Source: Parelaphostrongylus tenuis (lineage: Eukaryota; Nematoda; Chromadorea; Rhabditida; Metastrongylidae). Taken from it: DNA of 64,000 nt. Numbering within the stretch: position 1 is the first letter of the stretch; every line of letters begins with the position of its first letter. Made by a program: the position numbers and the translations under genes. The stretch spans positions 62,001-126,000 of the forward strand of contig JAHQIW010004394.1 in the NCBI GenBank assembly GCA_019055375.1. The letters are read 5' to 3'. Shown in pieces: positions 1-10,860 of this stretch. Under the pieces are notes generated by a model. It was not told the DNA's origin. It made no database searches and worked only from the letters and a program-made list of their open reading frames with translations.

Positions 1-1440
1 CACATAGAAATCGTTAAAGATAATAAATTATGCTGCCGTATTTCCATTTTCTATAGCAACGATCATTACGATTACAGCTGACGAGACGGGGTCCCGAACT
101 CACACCCCACCGCGGACGAGATTAGTGCCATAGATCATCAGGCATATGTAAGTGATCAAGCAGAAGCAGAGCTGTCTGTATCTAAGATAAAAGAGCCCAT
201 GAAAGGATCGGACTAAATGTAGTACTTGCGGTCTTATCAATTGGATCGCCATCTGATTACGTGTCAAAAGCTTTCGCTGGTTATGGCTAACGACCACTAC
301 CAGTTTTATGAGAGTACTTTTCTGTTATGGGGAAGCACTGGCTCATATCACTGAACTGTGGTTCTTCACTAGGCTTTCACAGATCATTCGAAAGCTGAAA
401 TCTCACTGTTTTGAAATTATAAAGTTTTTTGAAAAGACCTTCTCACTGCGCTGTGGCAGTAAGATTACGTTTAACATGCAGCTCGCGTTATCGCCCGTAT
501 TTTCGTTATTAGAAATTTTCTCTCAAATTCGTAGCAGACTTTCTAGGTATTGCGCACTATACTCGTGAAAAAAAAACTAGGTTCTACCGTTTTATGGCTT
601 TAGCTTTTTAGTTTCACTTTATACTGCCAAAAAAAACTCGCTAATACGCCTAAACCAAAGCTTATGCACGAAAGCAGACGGTGCCATAGGTTACCTCTCA
701 AAGCGGAAAGCGGAGCAAAAACCCTAAATTAAGTGACAGAAATTGGTCGCCACTTGTCGACTACGCTGCGCGGTCGATCAAGTCGTCCCGTGAAGGTAAT
801 GACTTCGAAAGTGGAACGCAACACTTTTTCGCTGCTACAGCGCTCTTAGACGGCTTTTTTTGAAAAACAAATTACTGTGCTACAATATGCGAGATTTAAC
901 TGTAGAATGATTACCAAAAGTATGAGAAAGAATCGAATTGGGTCTTGTTCATGAAGGGCAAAAAAATGCTTCTCCGTAACAGAAAAAGTAGCATAATGGG
1001 CGTAATTCTTTTGGTACGACAGGGACACGGCGCTAGCTCCGCCTCGTCGCGTACGGGCGAGAGCTCTTCGTTGTGCTGAGTGGTTAGACATGTTGCTGGC
1101 TGTCGGAAAGTTGTTGGTTCAATCTACCATCATCGCTTCAAAGTAGATTCTTCAGTGTCTTTTTTTTTGTGTCAATTGGTATCAAAGGTTTTTTGCAAAG
1201 AAGCGACTATAGCAAAAAAAAAGGGGTCACTTGTCTCAATCACTACTTTTTGATACGATACGTGGATCCATAGGTTAACAACACATATCCAGCTTTTTTC
1301 GCATTTCTTTTGATGGTGCTGCGAAAAGTCGGGTTGTAATTCATATTTTTCTAGTGTGCGATTTCTAGAAGAAATTATATAGAAGTGGATGCAGTTAGTC
1401 TTACGGAGGCAGTGCGTTGGTTCTATCGTCATCCCATGCA
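1..1440. repeat. R1 dispersed repeat, left copy
   Basis: About 1.4 kb that is collinear, in inverted orientation, with 51,700-54,478. Long matching blocks are easy to see (for example 308-418 against the reverse complement of 54,090-54,200, and 470-830 against 53,230-53,620), at roughly 85-90% identity by eye. This copy lacks the two insertions seen in the right copy. It carries a tRNA-Leu 3'-half relic near 80-120 and a second tRNA-like head near 1,060-1,131. The small frames inside it (100-297, 308-568, 846-1,091) are not genes: the same frames are broken in the right copy. Confidence 0.75.
80..120 (-). pseudogene. tRNA-Leu 3'-half relic inside R1
   Basis: Read on the minus strand this matches the variable arm, T-arm and acceptor 3' strand of the tRNA-Leu genes at 54.5-57.6 kb, ending in the same TCTCGTCA and followed by a diverged version of the same 3' flank. 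The 5' half is not recognisable, so this is a relic. It ties the R1 repeat to the tandem tRNA locus. Confidence 0.55.
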
Positions 1441-1720
1441 TCTATGTATCGTATCAAAAAGTAGTAATTCGTAAGACAAATAAGTGCCTTTTTGCTACAA
1501 TCATGTCTATATAATCAATTTCAATGCTAATCGACACGGAAAAAAAGACACCATAAGATCTGCTTTGGAGTTTTGTGATAGGAGACTAAACCAACAACCC
1601 TTTTTCCGACAGCCAGCAGCATCTTTGGCCACTCAGCACAACGGACTGCTCTCCGAGCACGAGTGAGGAGGGGGCTAGCGCCGTATCACTTTCGCATCGA
1701 AAAGGTTAAGGAATGGGTAG
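1000..1720. repeat. tRNA-like repeat family G, inverted pair
   Basis: Two copies of one unit face each other. A plus-strand tRNA-like head lies at about 1,060-1,131 (A-box-like GTGCTGAGTGG, B-box-like GGTTCAATC) and a minus-strand one at about 1,578-1,662. A third copy is at 52,001-52,078 (-). The motif around 1,241-1,265 recurs inverted at 1,446-1,470, with about 180 bp between. It looks like a tRNA-derived SINE head or tRNA pseudogene. Neither copy forms a clean cloverleaf. Confidence 0.5.
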
Positions 1721-4700
1721 TACTGTGAATTGTGGGCAACATGATAATGTCTAACTTAACTTAAATCCAATACCATTATATCCTTCTGAATCTGCTCCAC
1801 AACCAACTCCTATGTTCAGCTTTCTGTGAGTGGCTTGTTTGTGTTTCCTCTTTCTTCTTTCTGTTGCTCCTTCAACTGCCAACAAGACTAATTATTTTTC
1901 CTCAAAAGTCTAGGGAAAGGTTGAAAGGTATCTAGGGAAAGGTTAAGGCTTCCATACCAAATATCGGTAAGCAGATGTCCTTTCTTTCACCTAACAAAAG
2001 AGGCATGAGCTTCAAAACCATATAGCGTACCACATCTGTAGTTATAGAGCAATCGTCACCAATATTCCGTATGTGTAGCCACCTCCAGGTACACAGTTCT
2101 GTGTCTCTAATTTGATTGAACCGTTCTATCACGGCTGGCCTGGGATTCTAGAAAGAATCGACTTAACCGTCATTTAACATACATGAGGCGAAAACCCCGA
2201 AGCCGCAACCGCGTTCACATGCAGAAAGATTGTAGGCTTTCTTAACTGATAGATGCGAAGAAGTGAATCGTATGCAAGGAATGCTGTTATACGCTCAGTA
2301 TCACGTAAGTGATGTCGATTTATGTAGTAGACAATGATGAAATAATAAAAATCATAGACGAGTTTATGTCCTTTTTTGTCGTTGATAATTAGCCGAAGTC
2401 GTATGTGTGAAAGATGCAAAGACTATGAAGTTAGACAAGTAGAAGAATGAAAGAAGAGAAACGTCAGACACTCTGAAGAAAGATAGAGTGAGAGTAGCAC
2501 CATAACGTAGACATGATACACACTGAGGGAAATCACAGTATAGAAAAGAAGTAGCAGGAAAAAGAACATGAAATTCTTGCCAACCATAGACGTCTAATTC
2601 GAGTGAGTTCCTCAAAGTGAAGTACGTTAGAGTGCAAAACTTACGTAGACAAAGGCACTCATTAACGACTCTGTCAAATTTTTCAAGGAGAATCCGACAT
2701 CATAAACATTTTTGGCAGTCTCCGTCATTCCGACCATACGTGATTCTGTCTTTTTGTTCTTCATCATGAAAGTTTTCAGTGGATGCTTGCGATGCCATGA
2801 TCTGTGCGTTGTAGGTATAAACAGTCACTATAGTATTTACGCAACCTAAATCTCTGAAATCCAAGAAATTTTTCCCATTTACTCGATTCAAACGTTCCTC
2901 ATCGATCTTTGAGCAAAATTAATGAGGCCGTTTATTTCTGTCACTTTCAGTTTATCCGTGCGGCTCCAGGTCCCTTGATTGATCACGTTTGATAGTGACA
3001 CAATTTGCATGAGGAGAGAAACATTCACTTTTTATGCACGGAAATATTTACACACAAATGAGAGGTATAGGCTAGTTCACCTGTGATCCAAATCATTGTC
3101 CGCTTTTTTGTAAGTATTTGATTCTCCATCTCTCACTTAAGGTAGAAATAGGTATCACTTTATAGCGTCTGCCACACTGCTGATCTTTGGGTGATCCGAA
3201 CGGGTATTGGTAAAAGTTCCATTCTCCTCTAAAGCGTGGAGAAAGTGGCTCAGTAGCCTCCACATTGTAAGAAATCGTTGAGTATAACCTTTCTTCCTTT
3301 ATCCACGGCCTTTCATGTAAAATCGGACCACTGCGCCGATAGACCTCGTATGCTGCGTTACACATCTCGAGAAATCCAGTCGGTAACTGCTAAAATCATC
3401 GGTTGTCGTAAAAACACATTACGGCTCAGCCCATCTTCGAAAGCACCGTGTAGAACGGCATCTCTGCCCATCGATCATTGACATTGGTCACAACTTTGGA
3501 TACTCTCTCTCTCATTTAAGAAGTGCGAGATACTCCTAGCATCGACCTTCAGTCACGCGTTCAATAACTTCAAGTCATCTCACAACCTGCCTACGTAACG
3601 ATCAGGTTTCTGGCCAAAAAAATGGGCACGGAGAGTTCTCTGTTCTTTTCACTGTTGCGATGCTCTTAAACGCTCCCGAAGCCTTTCACTTTCTCCTGCT
3701 CAGTTGTGGAGCCAAGTCTTTCCTCATACGACTTCCCAGCTATATAGGCTATATAGACGTAACTAGAGCTTTCAGCAATGTTCATTGCTTGTAAATGTAC
3801 AATGTACTTGTAAGTATTTGTGAAAAGATCGACTGTGTCTTCAAATAAGGAATTTCGTGAAATACTTTTCTGATAGTTATTGAGGATAGAAGCTCTTGAT
3901 GACGTCACCAACAATAGAATACTACTATTCGTAAATGTTATTCATCTGAAGTGATTGTACGCCACCAATTGTGATTCAAAAAGCCATTGTCATCGAACGC
4001 TATCTTGTTCAGCAATTGCTTTTTAACTGTACACAGTTGCTACAATATCTATAGTCCCTATAGCGTTTTTTTTATCTATATTTTATGTAAAGGCTTATAC
4101 ATCTACATTTCATCATTATTTCTCCTATATATATTTACATACATATGCTCCATTAACATTCTTTTTTTTACATCGATTTTTTTAAAACTTACTTCGAAAA
4201 ATCATCATTATAATGTGTTCATCCAATCCCATAAAATAGTTAACATTCTTGAAGAAGTCGTAAATTGTTACTACAAAAAAACCGACAGTGTTACGCGCTG
4301 GTCCATCCTTTTGAAATGCTCCACTGCATTCTATTTCTGAACATCGAAGATGTAGTTAAGTGTGTGCTTGGCTTATATAATTGCTTGCAGAAGTCTAACG
4401 ATGTCTTGTGTGTCTCTCTGTTCCCAGACAAGTTTAGTTTGATCCCTGTAGGAATGATTTAGCTCGGGGCGGAAACCAACGGCCACGTGTGCGGTGGACG
4501 CAATTCGACCACTGTAGCTCATTCTTTCTTCCTGCTTTGAGTTGTTTATTATTTAATATAAATCATAAGAGTCCTCACAATCTTTAGGATTGCACGATAG
4601 TACTCGATCAATAGTTAGATTTTCTGAATTCAATTGCGTGTGCGATGACACGTGTTACGTATTCTTCCTTAGTAATGTGAAGAACTATTCACATTACTCG

Positions 4701-4734
4701 TAAATATAATATTCATTATGTATTTCTTGATTAT
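1721..4734. other. No confident gene; one RTE scrap
   Basis: AT-rich sequence with no gene I can support. A minus-strand open frame at 3,093-3,365 (90 residues, unrecognised) has a possible donor at its 3' end but no clear acceptor. It could be a stray exon, but I would not annotate it as a gene. The stretch 4,000-4,200 is simple T/A-rich sequence. The scrap at 3,666-3,914 is listed separately. Confidence 0.4.
3666..3914 (-). mobile_element. RTE-type LINE scrap (C-terminal region)
   Basis: The minus-strand frame contains NIAESSSYVYIAY, which resembles the conserved SSYVYLGR segment downstream of the reverse transcriptase catalytic region in RTE-type elements, followed by diverged sequence. 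Short and isolated, with no endonuclease or catalytic box attached. It is a decayed insertion. Confidence 0.35.
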
Positions 4735-4750
4735 TATTATATTACAGGTA
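4735..4750 (+). promoter_or_regulatory. Probable trans-splice acceptor of the secreted-protein gene
   Basis: A T-rich tract ends in ATTACAG at 4,741-4,747, three bases before the ATG at 4,751. Such a short 5' leader directly behind a 3' splice site is typical of nematode genes that receive a spliced leader in trans. An upstream non-coding exon joined in cis is the alternative. Confidence 0.4.
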
Positions 4751-6563
4751 ATGTACACTCTGGTAATCAGTTTGCTGATAATTATTCTTCTATTCAACGT
4801 CGGCGCGCTTCCTGAGAAACCTGATTTTCCAGTAGTGAGTTCATTTAGATGGTTTCTGAGCTTCAAGGTTTTGAGAGGCTGAGGTGTGAGTTGCAGATCT
4901 AAGGTAACAATTCAAGAAAGCTTCTATTTTTGTGAGTTTTAGTAATTGAAATTAGATTTTAATACTTTAGAATGATGATCTCTAATGTTGAAAATAATCG
5001 CTATGTTCTAATTCCGTTACATCATCAATCAACGTCCTTCAGTTACCTCTCGGCTCTATCGTACCCGTCAGCTGCTAAGTGTGCTCCGGTTAAGCAATGG
5101 TAACCCGAACCACTGCTGCTGTATGGGTTCACTTTCATATCAGCTTTCGGTTGAAGTAGCGATTTATACAGTCTCGATAGCTTCGATGAGGAAATGAAGC
5201 ATCTCTGTATCTCAGTTCGCTACCCAAGACTATTCTGCCAGCCACAGTGAAGCGCTAATCTGTGGTATTGCATGTTGTATGTTTTCTTTTTCAAGAGAAT
5301 AGTCCATCCATGCAAAGTTCTGAACTAAAACGAGCCACGATTTGGGCTAGACGATCGAAGCACTACCATCTGAGTTTTGATGTGGGTTTTAGCGTCATAG
5401 CCACGAAAGAACCTACAAGCCTTATTCAATTACAGATAAGAGATTAACAGAGTCGCTCCAGTGTGGCCTCATTACAACGGTATTAGGTAGTAACAATTGT
5501 CTGCTATGTGAGTGCTGGAGTCGACTGCTATACGGCCACTTTGCTAAGCTCTACACAAGCTGTTCATCTTTTCTCATAGAATAATATTATGAAAATTATT
5601 ACACACCAAATAATTGGGAATAAAATGATTTCAAAAAAGAATTTATCAAGCCTAAACGAGATTGGTACGCCAGGGCCATACACCGGTGTTTCGGAGGTTT
5701 CGACCTCCTCGTTAGTGACCCCCGCCCCACATTAAGCCCTGCATTGCAGCAAGGAGGGAGGCGTATGTAGAGATGGCATAGTGCACAATGACACTGGTCC
5801 ATCACCACAGTTCGGTCGATGGATTTTGGCTGGTAGACCAAAATTAATCCATAAGATCGACTGTTTCTGATGTGTGAGACTGGCCCTGGCGTACAAACCT
5901 CGTTTAGGCTTGAAACATTCTTTTTGAAATCATATTGAATGCTTATCACGAGGTTTTAGAAACAGTCGATCTTATGGATTAATGGAGAATAAATAAGATA
6001 AGCTCAAATAAAATGTGTGAAAACAGCATGTTTATACGACTATAGGCTTCTCTTCGTTACTCTACCCATTTCAGAGTGAACTATGCGATCTCTACAAACA
6101 AAAATGTGATACAAAACTGAAAAAGATGAACTGCAAACAACGAGCAGCGGAATGTCTCGACTATGTCGACAACGGATTAAATGTCACATGGAACTTCTGT
6201 GAGTCTCACGCAATTATGACCTACACTATTGAGTTATGCATTAATTCGTACCATCCTTGTTAGTGTAGTGTTCTTATACTTTACCTAATAATATTCATGC
6301 GTGATCGATCAAAGTGTAATCCGTATCATTTGTCGTTTCCACCCAACCAACATTCCAATCTCTCAATTTTCATTTCAACGGAAAAGTCTGACCTTTTTTT
6401 TAAGCGCATTTGATTTCGAGACAGTTGTGCAACTTTTCATTGCTTTTCAGTGGAAGTGCATTTGAAAACGAATGGAAACCGTGAAAACGAGATGATGAGA
6501 AATGTGGAAAACCTGGTAGATAATGGAGAACCTCAAAGTCTTGTTTTTGATTGGGAATCCTAG
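4751..6563 (+). CDS. Small secreted four-cysteine protein, three exons
   Basis: Three exons, 4,751-4,834, 6,075-6,198 and 6,451-6,563 (stop TAG), join in frame into 106 residues. Donors are GTGAGT at 4,835 and 6,199; acceptors are CATTTCAG and CTTTTCAG. Exon 1 encodes a start Met, a strongly hydrophobic stretch and a probable signal-peptidase site after NVGA. Exon 2 has four cysteines spaced C-x6-C-x8-C-x6-C, Lys-rich, with one N-glycosylation sequon (NVT). Exon 3 is acidic and Asn-rich and ends FDWES. The start is fixed by the signal peptide and the acceptor three bases upstream. Intron 1 (1.24 kb) holds a foldback MITE. I recognise no family: the spacing is not that of six-cysteine ShK domains. 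An excretory/secretory role is inference from the signal peptide alone. Confidence 0.72.
5590..5985. repeat. Foldback MITE in intron 1 of the secreted-protein gene
   Basis: The left arm around 5,622-5,672 and the right arm around 5,885-5,940 are inverted copies of each other (both contain the motif around GTACGCCAGGGCC and its complement). A perfect 26-bp inverted pair lies at 5,843-5,868 and 5,958-5,983. A second copy of the family is at 10,100-10,405. The open frame 5,599-5,949 (-) is an artefact of this repeat, since the same frame appears in the other copy. Non-autonomous DNA transposon is the likely class; no transposase is present. Confidence 0.65.
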
Positions 6564-7394
6564 CTAAAGTGAGGTGACCTATCTCAGCAATCTTCTCAAG
6601 TCGGTCATTGAAATTTCACCGGCGGATGACTGTTACAAAGTGCCAAATTTTGCTCGGTACACGGACGTAAGCTGCGATCGTTTGGTTATCGAGCAAGTGT
6701 TGGAAGATTACTTCCAGTAATCGCCACCACTCGGCATGTAAAACACACAGCAGAGAAGACCACCTACTTAATGGCCAGAGTTCTTCACGAAGACCGTAGA
6801 AGACAGATATGATCATTAGACAGTCCCTAGCGCGAGCAAAACACATCGTGCTGCTCCTGCACGTGACCGAGAGAAATAGAAAATTTACTGACGCTCACTC
6901 TAGTCACTCGACGATCAACAAATGGTAGGTGATACAGATGGCTTTCTACTGCGCCTCTAACTTTTGCATGTAACGATGTCAATTTTGCTCGACTTGCGTC
7001 TCACTCACTACTCTCAGCTAGATGCTCCCAGAGCATATTTGGTCCACGTTGCCAGCAGTGCACAGGTGTGGCTCCATGTTGCCAGCAGTAAACAGGAGTG
7101 CCAGGTGCATAGCTCGCAAATGAGCACATAATTTAGAAAGTTAATCATCCTATTTCCTTGCCTAAATGTCTATCATTCTTGGCTTTAAAAAAAAGCCTGA
7201 TATGGGAAACCGCATAATGTACCACATTGGTGGAAAATCCTCCTTCAGATGAATGATTTTTTAGCACATAAGCCATGCATCAGTGTCAGTGCACCTCCTT
7301 TCAATGATCATGCTGCTCGTTGCGAGTGTTTTCTTAAGACCACGCTCAAATTTCAATATATTTCATAAGTGTTATGTGAGCCTACATGTCATGT
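6564..7394. other. Intergenic, nothing recognised
   Basis: Downstream of the secreted-protein stop codon. A minus-strand frame at 6,616-6,846 looks loosely protein-like, but I see no family and no convincing splice sites. A short direct repeat around 7,045-7,095 (TTGCCAGCAGT twice) is the only structure seen. No AATAAA signal is obv­ious just after the stop. Confidence 0.4.
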
Positions 7395-7418
7395 GGTATA
7401 TTAATGGGCTCTTATACA

Positions 7419-7461
7419 GTCCGATACACGTGTTTGATCTTGATAGTCTCGTCAGTCGGGC
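7419..7461 (-). ncRNA. Decayed hammerhead-ribozyme motif
   Basis: On the minus strand: helix I strand GCCCGA, core CTGACGA, a helix II region, then CAAAC in place of the required GAAAC, helix III ACACGTGT, and a helix I return strand. The G to C change in the GAA core should abolish cleavage. Same family as the motifs at 48.3-48.75 kb. Confidence 0.45.
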
Positions 7462-7789
7462 AGAGCTCCTTGTCTTTCAGCAAATTCGCAATGGATACTG
7501 CACTCTCCACACTAAGAGTAGGCAACGACGAACGAGTCACACTACACTGCCGTGAAGTGTAAATCACTAGATCGGCAGTTTTGTACATTCGATTGCTCTT
7601 GGCTGGTATTTTGTAATATTTCATACCGTTCGTTCCAAGCAAACTACCAGCCAAGAGTAATCGAGTGTGCAAAACTGCCGATCTAGTGATTTTTATGTGA
7701 CGGGTGCAGTGTAAATCGTTCGTTGTCTTCTACTCTTAGTGTGGGGACTGGAGCACCCACAGAAAATTGGCTAAAAGACGAAGCGTTTT

Positions 7790-7833
7790 GCCCGACTGGC
7801 GAGACTGTCAAGGTAGAAACACGTGTGTCGGGT
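7790..7833 (+). ncRNA. Decayed hammerhead-ribozyme motif
   Basis: Helix I strands GCCCGA and TCGGGT frame the core CTGGCGA (CTGANGA expected, so A6 is changed), a helix II region beginning GACTGTCAAGGT, GAAAC and ACACGTGT. The base at the cleavage position is G, which hammerheads do not tolerate. Two core defects make this copy inactive, but the family assignment is clear from the copies at 48 kb. Confidence 0.45.
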
Positions 7834-7895
7834 TTGTATCGGGCTGTATTAGAGCCCATTGACAGACCACAGACTCCATGACATGTTGGCTTAAA

Positions 7896-9420
7896 TAAAA
7901 ATCATAAGAGATTCACGCTGCAACGAGTTAATCTACCATACTTTTTTTTTGCTTATTTGATGGCATATCCAACACCAGACGTTGCGTCTGACTAAACCTG
8001 AAAAAGTTATTCCCTTTGTTAGTTCAAAAAGCTTTTAACGCATATGTTAATATAAGCAATAATGGAATCAGTGGATATTCCAACACAAAAAAAACTACTG
8101 CGAGTTATTTAAGTGAATCAATGAAGTGCTGACACGTGATCTATTACAATTATTGCATTACATCTCTATGAAATAAGCAATGCGATAACCATTTCTTTTG
8201 AACATATAGAAGAATGGATAACATAACAATTTTCCCTTCGTTGTTCTTCTAGACTCCCTTGCTTTTATAAGCTTGAAGCTACCAGTTCTTGAAAGCAATC
8301 TCAAGTTAGGTTCAAATCAGAGCTTTGTGTAAATGGTCTCTCAGTTAACGTTCCAACCAAAGTCTTTCCACTAGTACATGTGATTGATGACTCCCACAAA
8401 TTTGCTCTATGTTTTTGAGATCGAAGCCTAATTACAAACAAGGTTGGTCAACTTCAGTCATCTATACTTTTGGTTATGTCCTATGTCGCCTCTTTGGGAA
8501 TTGGTTGTAGAATTTAGTGTCAGTGGGCTCTTTGACGACATGATCGTATAGGTTTGGAGTTTCAAATAGGTATAATCAACGAAAATGAGGTAAAATGAAA
8601 AGAATGCAAGGTAAAGGCTATCTGTATGTTACTCAAAGTTCCTCATTTTCCTCATCAACGTGAATGAGTCACTTCAATCACCTTACATGGATACGAAACC
8701 TAATGAGCATTGCTGGTAGAGAATGTTGCTACGTACCACATTCTACTTGAACAATTGCGTTGATTCTGCTAATATGAAAATTTTTAGTGATAGGTAAGGC
8801 TCTGGTCCGATCACGTCGTCGGTCAACTATGCCTCTCATCGCTTTTTGTTTGGGAACTTTTCAATCCGAATGGCTGATACGCTTGTGATGACAACTTGAG
8901 AACCCTGGCGCGATAGGATTGTGCGTTAGATCTAGAATTTGAGATAAATCTCAAAGAGCACGAAAATGACCCAGCAGGTCCTACGCCTGCGGGTAAGCGT
9001 AACGAGTGAAGAAATGCCGGAACTCAAACAGTATGCGATCATGCAGAATCATGTGCAAAGTGGTAACTAAATGTATTACGGATGCCATAATTCTAGGAAA
9101 TCGAGTGGCTATTACTCAATACGATGGGATCCTTAATGAATTATTATGACACTTCATAAGCATCGAAGTGAGAAAATGGGACTTGATGCTACAAAAGTAT
9201 CTTGTCAAATGATCTCTTCATCACTAACGTCATTAAAAGTGAATCGGGAAACGTTTGAAGAAGAGATGGTAATTAGCAATTACACCTTCGCTCTCTTAAC
9301 ACCGCTTTCACAACATAAGTTTGAACCAATTCGAGTGATCACTTGCTGAGTTCAACGGCTCAAATGGAAGAAATATTTATGTTGAACGGATGGAATCCTT
9401 GTGTACTAATTTTTGCCCAG
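7896..9420. other. Intergenic, nothing recognised
   Basis: No supported gene, RNA or repeat. The open frame 9,146-9,349 (+) has neither a family match nor paired splice sites. AT-rich throughout. Confidence 0.4.
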
Positions 9421-9500
9421 TGCTCATGTATCTTATTGTATTTGAATTTAACAACGTGATGAATGAATCATGTGCTCATCTGAACGAAGAAGGGACTGGT
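9421..9500 (+). CDS. Weak exon candidate
   Basis: An 80-nt segment bounded by an excellent acceptor (TTTTTGCCCAG) and a consensus donor (GTGAGT at 9,501), with one frame open throughout (26 residues, including MYLIVFEF and an NES sequon). No partner exon with a compatible phase could be confirmed, so it may be chance. Confidence 0.22.
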
Positions 9501-10099
9501 GTGAGTTCACAAAATTGAAAAGAATGCAGTGAAGCGGAAAAGAACAAGCATTCCTATCTTTTTTGCAATGAGTCTTCATTCTTTAGTGTAAACCTCAAAA
9601 GGCAGCTCTATGAATAAGTAAGGAAAATGCAGTCAGAATTCTTGAACGACCGCTACGAGGCTGCTACAAAGATGCCTTTTCCGTAAAAATAAACGAGTCC
9701 ACATTACTTTCTCAAACAATAAACGTATTAGATGTTCACATACAAAGACGCATCTAATTAGATGAGTCGGTTAATCTGTGGAGAACAACAAACGTATATA
9801 ACTGCCTTTCATGGATTACCAAGCACGCAGTGAAAAAATCAACGATTCAATTGCTATGTTTTTTTTTGTGAGGACGTTGATAAGAAATGATACCTTACTG
9901 TCTTTCAAATGAATGAAGAACCCTCACTAGATTACTTCGATTTACGAGCTAGACCTTAGAAGAAAAGCCTCATGCCAACGTGGACGCGCTTTTCCAGCTT
10001 CTTTAAGCATTTTCGTTCTCATTTTATACTATTCGAACTAAAATGGACATTTTTTCTAATTAAAACTCCTTTGGTGAAAGGGCTAGAGGTATTCCACAA

Positions 10100-10405
10100 T
10101 ACTAATCCATCAAATTGACTGTTTCTAAAACCTCGTAATAAACATTCAAAATCAAATCTAAAAAAAAGAGTGTTTTTAGCCTAAAACGAGGTTGGTACGC
10201 CAGGGCCATACACCGATGTTTCGGAGGTTCGTCCTCCTCGTCAGTGACCCCCGCCCCACATTAAGCCCTACATTGTAGCAAGGAGGGAGGCGTATGTGGT
10301 ATGTGGTGATGGCATAGTGTACAATACACTGGTCCATAACCATCAGTCGATGGTTTTCGGCTGGTAAACCAAAACTTCTTTTTTTTCTTTCTTCATTCTT
10401 TTTTT
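10100..10405. repeat. Second copy of the 5.6-kb MITE
   Basis: Matches 5,640-5,880 closely through the central block (the CCCCGCCCCACATTAAGCCC motif is in both) and through one outer arm. Its other arm is lost, replaced by T-rich sequence at 10,378-10,405. The open frame 10,176-10,430 (-) is again a repeat artefact. Confidence 0.6.
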
Positions 10406-10417
10406 GGATTTGATATT

Positions 10418-10668
10418 CCACAATACTCACGGCTTTGGCTATGTTGGTTTGATCCCGTACTCAGATATATCAAGTCGCCATATCTTTGGGATCGACAAAT
10501 TGTTACCAGAATCATCTGAGCGATTTTGCAGCCTTGCAGTATAGAACGCAATTGCATCGCGGGTTCTGTAAAGGCCAGATATATGTTCATTCATCTTAAC
10601 AATGTTGCAAATAACGTTCAATGTATAGCGTAGAGCTCAGGGATTGATCAACCTCGAAGTGTTTGTTG
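10418..10668 (+). mobile_element. SINE F copy (tRNA-headed, about 300 bp)
   Basis: Degenerate copy of the SINE family best preserved at 38,788-39,098. It shares the body segments around TGTAAAGGCCAGATAT and the 3' end GGGATTGATCAACCTCGAAG. The tRNA-like head is eroded. It lies just after the MITE. Confidence 0.55.
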
Positions 10669-10748
10669 TTTTGTTCTCGGGTTCAAAGAATACTTAATTA
10701 TCAAATAAATTGAGTGTGATTGTATTTTCATCTTAGTATGATTTCAGG

Positions 10749-10860
10749 CATGTTTATGAATAACAACACAACTATTTGTCGTGAACGTGCCATTGTCGAC
10801 TTCGACATAATAGAAAAAGCAGTGATGGACGACACTTTTAAATACGATTTTGGTGAATGA
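10749..10860 (+). CDS. Possible terminal exon, unknown gene
   Basis: After a good acceptor (ATGATTTCAG) one frame runs 36 residues from an in-frame Met (MFMNNNTTICRERA at its start, acidic end KYDFGE) to TGA at 10,858. The acidic tail loosely recalls the last exon of the secreted-protein gene (FDWES), but no upstream exons were found, so paralogy is speculation. Confidence 0.28.

Larger units (their letters stand above)
7395..7895. mobile_element. Head-to-head Penelope-type terminal repeats
   Basis: Two inverted arms, about 7,395-7,610 and 7,637-7,895, are copies of the unit tandemly repeated at 48.2-48.8 kb, sharing the segment around GTGTAAATCGTTCGT and the hammerhead-like core. The arrangement, inverted terminal repeats with no coding sequence between, fits a collapsed Penelope-like element whose pLTRs lie in opposite orientation. 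Frames 7,283-7,555 and 7,412-7,672 are artefacts of the repeat. Confidence 0.55.

Noticed and set aside
5599..10430. Similar minus-strand frames at 5,599-5,949 and 10,176-10,430 as a gene family
   Set aside because: They lie in two copies of a foldback MITE and the similarity is at DNA level, including non-coding arms. No start context or splice sites.
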